This document shows, piece by piece, positions 1-7,208 of a stretch of DNA of 21,609 bases (position 1 is the first letter of the stretch; every line of letters starts with the position of its first letter). The notes under the pieces were generated by a model. It was not told where the DNA came from. It did no database searches and worked only from the letters and a program-made list of their open reading frames with translations. A program made the translations under genes and the position numbers. This DNA is from Oceanospirillaceae bacterium (GTDB lineage: Bacteria > Pseudomonadota > Gammaproteobacteria > Pseudomonadales > Balneatricaceae): contig DPHD01000061.1 in the NCBI GenBank assembly GCA_003523085.1, positions 1 through 21,609 of the forward strand, given 5' to 3'.

Positions 1-1056
1 CGGCGCACCTTCAGAACATCTGACGGTAGCGCCCTACACGCACTCGATAACGTAACTTTGAACATAGCCGCCGGCGAGTTTGTAACCTTGCTAGGCCCCT
101 CAGGGTGCGGAAAAACCACCTTGCTTCGCTCTATGGCTGGCTTTGAGGATCTTGATTCTGGCACTATCTGTATTGACGGGCAGGAGATGGATGGGGTGCC
201 CCCCTTCAAACGCCCTGTAAATACAGTATTTCAAAGTTATGCACTTTTTTCACACATGAGCGTGGTGCGCAACGTTGCGTATCACTTAGAAATTAAAGGT
301 GTAGCTTTAGCGCAGCGACGGCAAAGAGCCAATGAAGCCCTCGAACTTGTAGGCCTAGCGGGTTACGGTGAACGGACCATTGATAAGCTCTCCGGTGGTC
401 AGCGGCAAAGGGTCGCCTTGGCTCGAGCTTTAGTGGCCAAGCCAAAAATATTATTACTCGATGAACCTCTGTCTGCGTTGGACAGGCAACTACGCCAACA
501 AATGCAGGTTGAACTTAAGGCTTTGCAAAACAAAATTGGAGTCACTTTTGTTTTTGTAACACATGACCAAGAAGAAGCTTTAACTATGTCTGACCGCATT
601 GTCGTCATGCGCAATGGGCAAATCCAGCAGATAGGTTCGCCTCAAAGCATTTACCGCCACCCTGTTAACTCCTTTGTTGCAGAGTTTATCGGTGACACCA
701 ATTTAATGACAGGCCAGGTTGAAGCTGATGGCAGTTGTGCTTTTTTTATCAGCAAAAAGGGCGCGCGTATTGCTTTACCAGAAGGGCCTGTTGCTGAGGG
801 TGCTACGCAAATTGTGATTCGGCCTAATGCGTTTAGTTTGTCAGCGGCGGATGGTAATCATTGGTTAGACGTGACTATCACCGAATTAGTTTACAGAGGT
901 TCGGAAATGGTACTTTATTGTGAGCTTGCAGACAGTGGTGAAGCTTTTCATGCTGCACTGCCACCTCAAGGTACATTACCGAGGGTAGGTGAGCGGGCTA
1001 AGCTGCACTATAGTAGTGAAGATGTTCATATATTGCCAGAGCGTTCCTATGCTTAA
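1..1056 (+). CDS. ABC transporter ATP-binding subunit, PotA/spermidine-putrescine type (5'-partial)
   Basis: This is the cytoplasmic ATPase of a binding-protein-dependent importer. The reading frame is open from the first base of the window, and the upstream residues (ending ALDNVTLNI) continue the ABC N-terminal pattern. The true start therefore lies outside the window, and the internal TTG at 58 is not the start. Visible motifs are Walker A GPSGCGKTT, signature LSGGQRQ, Walker B ILLLDEP with a D-loop SALD, and the switch histidine in VFVTHDQEEA. The last roughly 110 residues form a TOBE-like domain, as in PotA/FbpC-type ATPases. The stop overlaps the next permease start by 8 nt (1049-1056), so the two are translationally coupled. 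The membrane partners resemble PotB/PotC, so a polyamine, amine or amino-acid-like substrate is plausible but not proven. No binding-protein gene is seen; it may lie upstream. Confidence 0.93.
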   Translation, partial: RRTFRTSDGSALHALDNVTLNIAAGEFVTLLGPSGCGKTTLLRSMAGFEDLDSGTICIDGQEMDGVPPFKRPVNTVFQSYALFSHMSVVRNVAYHLEIKGVALAQRRQRANEALELVGLAGYGERTIDKLSGGQRQRVALARALVAKPKILLLDEPLSALDRQLRQQMQVELKALQNKIGVTFVFVTHDQEEALTMSDRIVVMRNGQIQQIGSPQSIYRHPVNSFVAEFIGDTNLMTGQVEADGSCAFFISKKGARIALPEGPVAEGATQIVIRPNAFSLSAADGNHWLDVTITELVYRGSEMVLYCELADSGEAFHAALPPQGTLPRVGERAKLHYSSEDVHILPERSYA

Positions 1057-1960
1057 TAGAGCGCAGCGTGACATAGTGGCTGCAAGCCTTCTAATGAGCC
1101 CCGTGACGATCTTTTTGGCAATATTTTTCTTTGTACCAATGTCCATAATTTTTGTATTTTCTTGGCTCGAACCGGGTTTGTATGGCGGTGTAGAGTGGAG
1201 CTTTTATCACTGGAATTATGGCCGTATATTCGGTTGGGCGGACGGTGTATGGGAAATATTTGAACCCTATTATGTACAGGCAATCCTTCGTTCCATACGG
1301 TTAGCTTTTATAACCGTAGTAATGTGTATATTTCTGGCCTACCCGCTCGCTTTTTGGGTGAGTCGACAACCGCGCAAACGCCAATCATTTTTGTTGTTTA
1401 TGGTTACATTGCCTTTTTTTGCAAGCATGATTGTGCGTCTATATGCGTGGATATTGATCTTAAAACCTACAGGATTTATCAATTCGACCTTGCTCATGGT
1501 GGGCATCATAGATGAACCGATTGATATACTATTTAGCGAGGCAGCTGTGATATTGGGTATGACTTACCTGATGTTACCCTTTGCTTTTTTTCCTCTTTAC
1601 TCAAGCATTGAAGCCTTGGATTGGTCTAATGTTGAGGCCAGTGCCGACCTAGGTGCACGCCCTCACACTACTTTTCAAAAGGTGGTATTACCACAAACAC
1701 TGCACGGTATATTTGCGGCATCGGTGATCGTTTTTATACCCTCAGTGGGTAACTTTATTATTCCCGAAATATTAGGTGGGGCCAAGGTGATGATGGTTGG
1801 CAACATGATAGAACAACAATTTTTAGATGCTAGAAACTGGCCTTTTGGGTCTGCATTAGCCATGACTGTTATGGCCATTATATTAACTATCATGCTTCTT
1901 TACGCTAGATACTTAAAGTCGAGACGAGGCGCTAATTCTGGTTCTGGGGGTTTAATATGA
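1049..1960 (+). CDS. ABC transporter permease, PotB-like
   Basis: This is an inner-membrane permease of about 303 residues with roughly six hydrophobic segments. The first is close to the N-terminus (MSPVTIFLAIFFFVPMSIIF). The cytoplasmic EAA loop that contacts the ATPase reads EASADLGARPHTTFQKVVLP. I chose the ATG at 1049, which gives MLNRAQRD and overlaps the ATPase stop by 8 nt. An in-frame extension back to 989 would lie inside the ATPase TOBE region and adds no membrane segment. The gene is followed by the second permease with an ATGA overlap. The family (BPD_transp_1, PotB/opine type) is clear. The substrate is not visible from sequence. Confidence 0.92.
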   Translation: MLNRAQRDIVAASLLMSPVTIFLAIFFFVPMSIIFVFSWLEPGLYGGVEWSFYHWNYGRIFGWADGVWEIFEPYYVQAILRSIRLAFITVVMCIFLAYPLAFWVSRQPRKRQSFLLFMVTLPFFASMIVRLYAWILILKPTGFINSTLLMVGIIDEPIDILFSEAAVILGMTYLMLPFAFFPLYSSIEALDWSNVEASADLGARPHTTFQKVVLPQTLHGIFAASVIVFIPSVGNFIIPEILGGAKVMMVGNMIEQQFLDARNWPFGSALAMTVMAIILTIMLLYARYLKSRRGANSGSGGLI

Positions 1961-2790
1961 GATTATTTAAACTTCATTTGGGTTGGGCGTTACTGGCTCT
2001 AATCGCTGGTTGCGTGTTGCTGTTCATGTATCTACCCATGTTCGCAATTGTAGGTTATTCGTTTAACTCCAACCCTATTGACATGATGGTATGGGAAAAC
2101 TTTTCCTTCACCTGGTACAGCACCATTTTTGGGATAGAAGAACTCAACTCGGGCGCTAGCTACGAAGAATCCCCAAAACAGCTATTAAAAGCCCTAAAAA
2201 ATTCACTCATCGTTGCGGCGTTCACTACGGTTATTGCAACCTTTATAGGAACTATAACTGCCATAGGCTTGGCTAGATATAATATCCGCTTTCGTAAGGT
2301 GTATGACACCTCCTTGTTTTTGCCAATGATGATGCCGGACATATTGCTAGGTATTAGTTTGCTGATATTTTTTGTTGAATTTGGCAAAACATTGGGCATG
2401 GTCACAGTTATTATAGGCCACTGTACTTTTCTAGTTTCTTATGTGTTCATTATCGTTCAATCACGTATGGCTACCCTCGATCCAGCCTTAGAAGAAGCTA
2501 GCTCAGACCTTGGAGCAAGCGAATGGCAAACCCTGAGAAAGGTCATATTGCCGCAATTGGCGCCGGGAATTATCGGCGGTGCGTTGTTGTCGTTTATTAT
2601 ATCCATGGATGATTTAGTTGTTACTTATTTTGTCTCGGGCACCAATAGCACCACATTGCCAGTGTATATTTTGTCCATGATGCGCCGTGGCGTTAAACCC
2701 GAAATTAACGCCATCGCCACCTTAGTAATGCTATCGTCATTCCTTATAGCTGCCCTTGGTTTGTGGCTGCGCAACAAAAAAGCAAGTTAG
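1957..2790 (+). CDS. ABC transporter permease, PotC-like
   Basis: This is the second inner-membrane permease of the importer, 277 residues with about six membrane segments. An N-terminal helix runs through the first 35 residues, followed by a periplasmic loop typical of PotC. The EAA motif reads EEASSDLGASEWQTLRKVILP. Its ATG at 1957 overlaps the TGA of the upstream permease (ATGA, 1957-1960), so the heterodimer partners are probably made in coupled fashion. The aminopeptidase gene begins 8 nt past its stop. That makes a four-gene run in which import and a hydrolase are likely co-transcribed. Confidence 0.92.
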   Translation: MRLFKLHLGWALLALIAGCVLLFMYLPMFAIVGYSFNSNPIDMMVWENFSFTWYSTIFGIEELNSGASYEESPKQLLKALKNSLIVAAFTTVIATFIGTITAIGLARYNIRFRKVYDTSLFLPMMMPDILLGISLLIFFVEFGKTLGMVTVIIGHCTFLVSYVFIIVQSRMATLDPALEEASSDLGASEWQTLRKVILPQLAPGIIGGALLSFIISMDDLVVTYFVSGTNSTTLPVYILSMMRRGVKPEINAIATLVMLSSFLIAALGLWLRNKKAS

Positions 2791-2798
2791 GAGTTTTG

Positions 2799-3935
2799 AT
2801 GAACAAGGTTCGTGCACGAGATCTAGGTATTCCCTTTACCGGCGTACCTGGCCCCAATAACGCCATCACTGATATACCAGGCGTATTGGTTGGCTACACC
2901 ACTTTAATAACTGGCGAGGGGTCGGTGGAAATTGGCGCAGGACCTGTGCGAACAGGTGTTACCGCAATATTACCGAGGGGGTACAGCGATCAGCCTAAGC
3001 CAGTTTGGGCGGGGTTCTTTTCCTTTAATGGAAATGGAGAAATGACAGGTGCTCATTGGGTTAATGATGCGGGTTATTTTACTGGTCCTATCTGCCTTAC
3101 CAATACGCACTCGGTGGGGATGGTGCACCACGCGGCTGTGGGCTGGATGATTAACCAGTATCCAACTTTCTATAAAGACTCTCACTCTTGGGCAATGCCT
3201 GTTGTTGCCGAAACTTTTGATGGCTTATGTAATGATATATGTGGTCGTCATGTGACTGAATCGCAGGCCTTGTCGGCGTTAAATAATGCTTCGTCTGGGC
3301 CTATTGCTGAAGGTAATGTGGGCGGTGGCACGGGTATGTTGACCTATGAGTTTAAAGGTGGAACAGGCACATCGTCTCGACAATTAACCTTTGGCGAAAA
3401 CACCTATACTGTGGGAGTGTTGGTGCAATCAAATTTTGGCTTACGTGACGACCTAACCATACGTGGTGTGCCCGTAGGGCAAGAATGGCCAGATCAAGCG
3501 CCCTTGACCGAGATGTCCATGGGGGAAACTGGATCTATTGTCGTCATTATCGGAACCGATGTACCTTTGTTGCCTAGTCAGCTTAAACGTTTGGCTAAAC
3601 GTGGGGGTATTGGTATCGGCAGGACGGGTACTCCAGGGGGGCATTACTCGGGAGATTTAATGTTGGCTTTTTCTAGTGCTAATGAACAAGACGTACTGCC
3701 TATGACAAGTAATAAGCAGCCGTTTGTAAATAGCATGGAATTTCTTGATGATCACTACATAGAAACGGTGTACGGTGCCGCCGTTGAGGCCGTTGAAGAG
3801 GCGGTGTTAAATGCCCTTGTGGCGGCCCAAACAATGGAATTTGCAAAACCGGCTCACAAAAAGGCCCATGCCGTTGATCACCAGCGCTTGCAAGCGGTTA
3901 TGCGTAAGTATAATCGCTTAAACGATGCTGTATAA
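2799..3935 (+). CDS. P1 family (DmpA/S58) N-terminal nucleophile aminopeptidase
   Basis: The product is a 378-residue member of the DmpA/BapA family. These enzymes self-cleave and use the new N-terminal serine as nucleophile to release N-terminal amino acids or amino-acid amides. Family hallmarks are an N-terminal ARDLGIPF...NAITDIPGVLVGY region, the glycine-rich GNVGGGTGM at residues 172-180, and TGSIVVIIGTDVPLLP. In the last, the expected cleavage falls between Gly245 and Ser246. A downstream RTGTPGGHYSGD segment matches the ARTGS.GGNGSGD region of DmpA. I chose the ATG at 2799 because AGGAG at 2789-2793 sits 5 nt upstream; the start at 2763 would overlap the permease and lacks this. No signal peptide is seen, so it is probably cytoplasmic. 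Linkage to the importer suggests it processes an imported short peptide, beta-peptide or amide, but the substrate is unknown. Confidence 0.9.
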   Translation: MNKVRARDLGIPFTGVPGPNNAITDIPGVLVGYTTLITGEGSVEIGAGPVRTGVTAILPRGYSDQPKPVWAGFFSFNGNGEMTGAHWVNDAGYFTGPICLTNTHSVGMVHHAAVGWMINQYPTFYKDSHSWAMPVVAETFDGLCNDICGRHVTESQALSALNNASSGPIAEGNVGGGTGMLTYEFKGGTGTSSRQLTFGENTYTVGVLVQSNFGLRDDLTIRGVPVGQEWPDQAPLTEMSMGETGSIVVIIGTDVPLLPSQLKRLAKRGGIGIGRTGTPGGHYSGDLMLAFSSANEQDVLPMTSNKQPFVNSMEFLDDHYIETVYGAAVEAVEEAVLNALVAAQTMEFAKPAHKKAHAVDHQRLQAVMRKYNRLNDAV

Positions 3936-3961
3936 ACATACTGTCGATTAGTTTAAGGGTG

Positions 3962-4072
3962 GTGTCTAATGTTTTTCGTATTAGTAACTCCATCCGTAGG
4001 AATGCAGAACTCAATTTATTACACAAGTATAATATGTCGTCTACGGGCTTCACTGCGCTGTGGGTGAGGTAA
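3962..4072 (+). pseudogene. MarR-family regulator remnant
   Basis: This short open stretch matches, by eye, residues VSNIFRISN through GFTALWV of the intact MarR gene at 15929-16444. About 26 of 35 amino acids and 78 of 105 bases are identical. Of the 27 base differences, 19 fall at third codon positions, which suggests the copy evolved as a working gene before it decayed. After ALWV the frame meets AGG then TAA, and no recognition helix or wing follows. There is no plausible start codon or ribosome site, and the similarity fades upstream of 3959. It is best read as the N-terminal third of a former regulator gene next to the importer/peptidase operon. Confidence 0.72.
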
Positions 4073-4147
4073 ACCTTGTAGTTAAAGTGGCTGGCTGCTG
4101 GTTGAAGACCTTCTTCAAATAGGTGGTCAAAATCCACCTTAACAGGG

Positions 4148-4189
4148 ATGAACCTTCATGGGGAGAACTTTCTCTCAATGAAGGTTCAT
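4148..4189. repeat. 42-nt near-perfect palindrome (long hairpin)
   Basis: The arms ATGAACCTTCAT (4148-4159) and ATGAAGGTTCAT (4178-4189) are exact inverted copies. The segment between them folds further: GAGAA (4163-4167) pairs with TTCTC (4170-4174), with G-C and G-T pairs just outside. Only one G/A mismatch and a two-base loop interrupt the whole 42-nt stem. It sits 17 nt past the stop of the minus-strand aminotransferase gene and downstream of the plus-strand peptidase operon. That suits a shared transcript end or a 3'-protecting structure. Neither strand has a T-run after it, so it is not a textbook intrinsic terminator. Confidence 0.75.
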
Positions 4190-4206
4190 AGTGCAAATAG
4201 TAGGGG

Positions 4207-5568
4207 TTAAATATTACTAGCCGCAGCTAAGCCAGAGTCGATAGCACTCAAAATAGTGTCCACTTCATCGGCCGTAGCGATTAGAGGAGGAGATACCATA
4301 ACCGCGTGGCCAGCAACGCGAACCATAGCGCCACTTTCAGCGGCAACTTTGCCTACGGTCTTGCCAACAGATGCATCGGCTGGAGTTTTCAGAGCTTTAT
4401 CACTCACAAGTTCCATAGCGGTCATCAAACCATGCCCACCACGCACATCACCCACCAAAGAATACTTTTCTGCAAGAGCTTGGAAGCCTTTGTACATTTG
4501 TGTACCGCGAACTTTGGCGTTTTCGTTAACCTTAAGGCGCTTAGTTTCTTTTAAGCAAGCTAGGGCAGCAGCAGCACCAACGGGGTGACCCGAATAGGTG
4601 TAGCCATGGCGAATGGCGGCTGCTTCGGTGTTGTTAGACTCGAATACCTCGGTGACCTTTTCTGACATCATGGCCGCGCCAAACGGGAAATAACCACAGG
4701 TAATGGCCTTAGCGGTGGACATCATATCGGGTTTAACGCCCCACAAACGTGAACCAGACCATTCGCCGGTACGGCCAAAGGCAGTAATCACTTCGTCGGC
4801 GATCAGCAAAATACCATAGCGATCACATAGTTCACGGATGGCGGGCATAAAGCTCTCATGGGGCACAATGATGCCGCCGGCACCGATAATCGGCTCCATA
4901 ATAAACGCAGCGATGGTTTCGGGCCCTTGAAACTTAATTTCGTCTTCCGTCATTTGTAGGCACAGTTGCGCCAATTTCTGCGGGTCGCTTTCGTTGAACG
5001 GGTTGCGGTAAGGGTAGGGGCAAGGCATGTGGAAGCAGCCTGCTAATAACGGCTCGTAGGCCGTGCGGAAACGGTTGTTGCCGTTGACTGAAGCCCCCCC
5101 AAAGTGGGTGCCGTGGTAACCAAGCTTCAATGAGAAGAACTTGGTGCGTCCGTGTTCACCCCGTACCTTGTGGTACTGGCGAGCAAGGCGTAAACAGGAT
5201 TCTACGGAATCGGAACCGCCTGAAGTAAAGAACGAACGATTCAGACCGTCTGCTTCAAACCACTGACTCAATTCATGGGACAGCTCTATTGCCGGCTCAT
5301 TGCTGGTGCCGGCAAAGCCAGAATAATAAGGCATTTTTACCAGTTGATCGGCCATGGCTTGCTTAATGGGCTCGCAGCAATAACCTAGGTTGACGTTCCA
5401 CAGACCGCCTACGCCATCAATCATCCAGTTGCCATCAATGTCTTTGATACGCACGCCTTCTGCTTCTGAAATGATGGTCGGTTGGTTGGCTCGCAGGGCC
5501 CCAGGGTGACCCATTGGGTGCCACCAATGTTGGGCGTTTTCGGCTTTTAAAAAATCAGAATTTTGCAT
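4207..5568 (-). CDS. Class III PLP aminotransferase (omega-amine/beta-alanine:pyruvate type)
   Basis: This cytoplasmic enzyme transfers an omega-amino group to a keto acid, usually pyruvate in this family. The predicted product has 453 residues. Visible motifs are the N-terminal WWHPM and a GGLWNVNLGY loop, a cofactor phosphate site around SGGSDSVE, YHGTHFGG, the cofactor aspartate in IADEV (Asp258), and the Schiff-base lysine in STAKAITCGYFPFGA (Lys287). I placed the start at the ATG at 5568 (MQNSDFLK). An in-frame extension to 5700 would overlap the HAD gene and lacks family residues. The gene follows the HAD gene by 10 nt on the same strand. Its overall pattern is closest to putrescine, omega-amino acid or beta-alanine transaminases. 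The amine donor cannot be read from sequence. Confidence 0.9.
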   Translation of the reverse strand: MQNSDFLKAENAQHWWHPMGHPGALRANQPTIISEAEGVRIKDIDGNWMIDGVGGLWNVNLGYCCEPIKQAMADQLVKMPYYSGFAGTSNEPAIELSHELSQWFEADGLNRSFFTSGGSDSVESCLRLARQYHKVRGEHGRTKFFSLKLGYHGTHFGGASVNGNNRFRTAYEPLLAGCFHMPCPYPYRNPFNESDPQKLAQLCLQMTEDEIKFQGPETIAAFIMEPIIGAGGIIVPHESFMPAIRELCDRYGILLIADEVITAFGRTGEWSGSRLWGVKPDMMSTAKAITCGYFPFGAAMMSEKVTEVFESNNTEAAAIRHGYTYSGHPVGAAAALACLKETKRLKVNENAKVRGTQMYKGFQALAEKYSLVGDVRGGHGLMTAMELVSDKALKTPADASVGKTVGKVAAESGAMVRVAGHAVMVSPPLIATADEVDTILSAIDSGLAAASNI

Positions 5569-5578
5569 ACTATGGTTC

Positions 5579-6226
5579 TCACAAATTGAAATATTGAAGG
5601 GCTTCTGCATAACTGTGTGCAGGGTTTTGAACATCAAAATGGACGCAGGGCATGCCACATTGTATGGCTCCCGTAACGTTCCTGAGTTGGTCATCAACAA
5701 ACACGCATTGCTCGGGGGTAAGGCCCAATTGTTGCGCCACTGAGTTGTATGCTCTTGGGTCGGGTTTGAGGATTTTGGTGTAGGTTGCGTCTACGATGAC
5801 TTCAAAATCCTTCAGGAAAGGCAATTTGGAGCGAAACTCAGCTCCGTAAAATAAATCTAATTCATTGGATAATATCGCTAAGCGGACACCGTTCGATTTG
5901 GCCATAGCCAACATGGCGGCAAACTCAGGGCGTATCACTTGCATTGGGTCTGCACCCCTTGCTGCAATTACAAATTCCTGCATGGAAGTCCAATCTTCGC
6001 CCACCAAGTTGCCAACCTCTTGGGTGCGTTGCATCCAATAGTCGCGCTCGCTAATTTCATCGGCCTGCATAGATTGCCAGAGGCCGTCGTTGCTAGGGTC
6101 GAAGGGGCCTTGCCAGGTTAAGCTACCCGCGGCTAGATTTAACGCCGCTTCAGTGAGTGCGTGGGTTTCAAACAAGGTGCGGCTAATCACGCCACCAAAA
6201 TCGAGTACTAAGGCCTGGGCGCTCAT
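5579..6226 (-). CDS. HAD-superfamily hydrolase (subclass IA, DFGGV type)
   Basis: The product is a 215-residue haloacid-dehalogenase-fold hydrolase, probably a small-molecule phosphatase. The nucleophile motif is LVLDFGGV near residues 7-14 (Asp9). Motif II lies in LAILSNE, motif III in KILKPDPRAY, and motif IV in CVFVDD. The DFGG form, with glycine in place of the usual general-acid aspartate, is common in the branch that includes YihX-like phosphatases and the N-terminal domain of soluble epoxide hydrolase. The ATG at 6226 overlaps the IclR stop as ATGA, which fixes the start. An upstream in-frame ATG at 6277 would lie inside the IclR gene. The substrate is unknown. Its position between a regulator and an aminotransferase suggests a role in the same catabolic unit. 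Confidence 0.87.
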   Translation of the reverse strand: MSAQALVLDFGGVISRTLFETHALTEAALNLAAGSLTWQGPFDPSNDGLWQSMQADEISERDYWMQRTQEVGNLVGEDWTSMQEFVIAARGADPMQVIRPEFAAMLAMAKSNGVRLAILSNELDLFYGAEFRSKLPFLKDFEVIVDATYTKILKPDPRAYNSVAQQLGLTPEQCVFVDDQLRNVTGAIQCGMPCVHFDVQNPAHSYAEALQYFNL

Positions 6227-7002
6227 GGGGCTGCCCTTAGTGGTGTTGGTTGAGCTTCGGGTGCGCCCTGATGCCATGAAATTTCGGCGGCGGCACGCTT
6301 TACCAGGTTGATGATATGGGCCTTTTTGTTGTCGGTTAGCCGGCTGCGGGGCGTCGACACAGCAAGCGAGCCGCAGGCCTCACCGGTCACATTAAACACC
6401 GGCACAGCGATGCCAATGGCATCGGTTTCGTAGGTACCGTCGCCCATAGCAAACCCTAAGTCAGCGGCTTGGTTAGCCAATGCCATCACACTGTCTCGCT
6501 CCGTTGGCGTGGCATCGGTATAACGGGTGAGTAGCTTGGCAAATGTCTGATCAAGAATGCCGGCAGGGCACACCGACAAAAAGGCGATGCCCGATGCGGT
6601 GGCGTGTAATGGCAGCTCTTCACTGGGGTCAAGGTGTACCCGCACCCCGGCGGTTTGAGTATTGACTATTTTGCCGTGGATTAAGCGGCCATTGCTGTAG
6701 CGTGATAGGTGCGTCGTTTCGCCAGTATCCAAGGCCAATTTTTGCACTAGGTTGCTGATGGCATGATTAGCGGGTGCGGTTTGTTCACGCACCATGGCCA
6801 ATCGAGTTAAGGCTGGGCCCAGGTGGTAAAACTTGGTTTTACTGTCCTGCTCAACAAAACCTTTTTGCTCTAGGGCCGACAAGTGGCGCAATACGCTGGC
6901 TTTGTCACGGCCTAAAAGTCGAGCTGTTTCAGACAACCCTAACGCCGGTTGTGCCGGTGAAAATAGATTTAGAATGTCGAGTGCTTTGACAATTGTGCTC
7001 AA
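6223..7002 (-). CDS. IclR-family transcriptional regulator
   Basis: This is a 259-residue DNA-binding repressor or activator. The N-terminal winged helix-turn-helix covers roughly residues 1-65 (MSTIVKALDILNLF, then SETARLLGRDKASVLRHLSALEQKGFV). An IclR effector-binding domain follows, with the typical HLDPSEELPLHATASGIAFL and DAIGIAVPVFN segments. I chose a TTG start at 7002: GGAG lies 7 nt upstream (7012-7015 on the minus strand), and the resulting length and first residues fit the family. ATG starts further upstream (7131 or 7089) would add residues with no family counterpart and eat into the promoter region. It is divergent from the TTT transporter operon and is translationally coupled to the HAD gene. 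It likely controls both directions from the 7003-7208 region. Confidence 0.9.
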   Translation of the reverse strand: MSTIVKALDILNLFSPAQPALGLSETARLLGRDKASVLRHLSALEQKGFVEQDSKTKFYHLGPALTRLAMVREQTAPANHAISNLVQKLALDTGETTHLSRYSNGRLIHGKIVNTQTAGVRVHLDPSEELPLHATASGIAFLSVCPAGILDQTFAKLLTRYTDATPTERDSVMALANQAADLGFAMGDGTYETDAIGIAVPVFNVTGEACGSLAVSTPRSRLTDNKKAHIINLVKRAAAEISWHQGAPEAQPTPLRAAP

Positions 7003-7208
7003 AATACTGCTCCAAAAAAATAATTTTTGTTCATTTTTTCTCAATCCATAATGTGACTGAGAAATGTATTTGTTATTTATTATTGACATGAGTCGGTCAA
7101 ATATGCAAATATTTTCGAACCGTCGGTTCACTTAATGAAACGATTGTTAGTATGTTAACTTAAATTACAGTTTATAAATAGTATAAAAAGAACCTTTTGG
7201 AGAGTGCT
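7003..7208. promoter_or_regulatory. Divergent control region between iclR-type gene and tctC
   Basis: This AT-rich spacer separates two divergent operons. It holds a perfect 13-bp palindrome GAACCG-T-CGGTTC at 7117-7129. The hexamer GTCGGT occurs at 7092-7097 and again at 7122-7127, 30 bp apart, about three helical turns. A second inverted repeat, TTTCTCA (7037-7043) with TGAGAAA (7058-7064), lies closer to the regulator gene. A consensus -35 hexamer TTGACA occurs at 7083-7088 and an AT-rich TATAAA-type tract near 7171-7186, but I could not pair them confidently. IclR proteins usually bind such palindromes near the divergent promoter. Assigning these sites to this IclR is inference. Confidence 0.6.
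7117..7129. promoter_or_regulatory. Candidate IclR operator palindrome
   Basis: GAACCG and CGGTTC are exact inverted copies around a single central T. The site lies 80 bp upstream of the tctC start and about 115 bp upstream of the regulator start. That position is suitable for repressing or activating the transporter operon. The site has not been matched to a known operator. Confidence 0.5.

Noticed and set aside
3898..4137. Minus-strand 79-codon open frame across the gap after the peptidase gene
   Set aside because: It is antisense to the MarR remnant, which explains the sequence better, and it has no family features or ribosome site.
4256..4588. Plus-strand open frames opposite the aminotransferase gene
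   Set aside because: They are shadows of a strongly conserved gene on the other strand.
5569..5700. N-terminal extension of the class III aminotransferase
   Set aside because: It overlaps the HAD coding region and lacks conserved residues; the ATG at 5568 gives the family start.
7003..7131. N-terminal extension of the IclR regulator to upstream ATG codons
   Set aside because: The added residues have no IclR counterpart and would cover the divergent promoter region; TTG at 7002 has a good GGAG.
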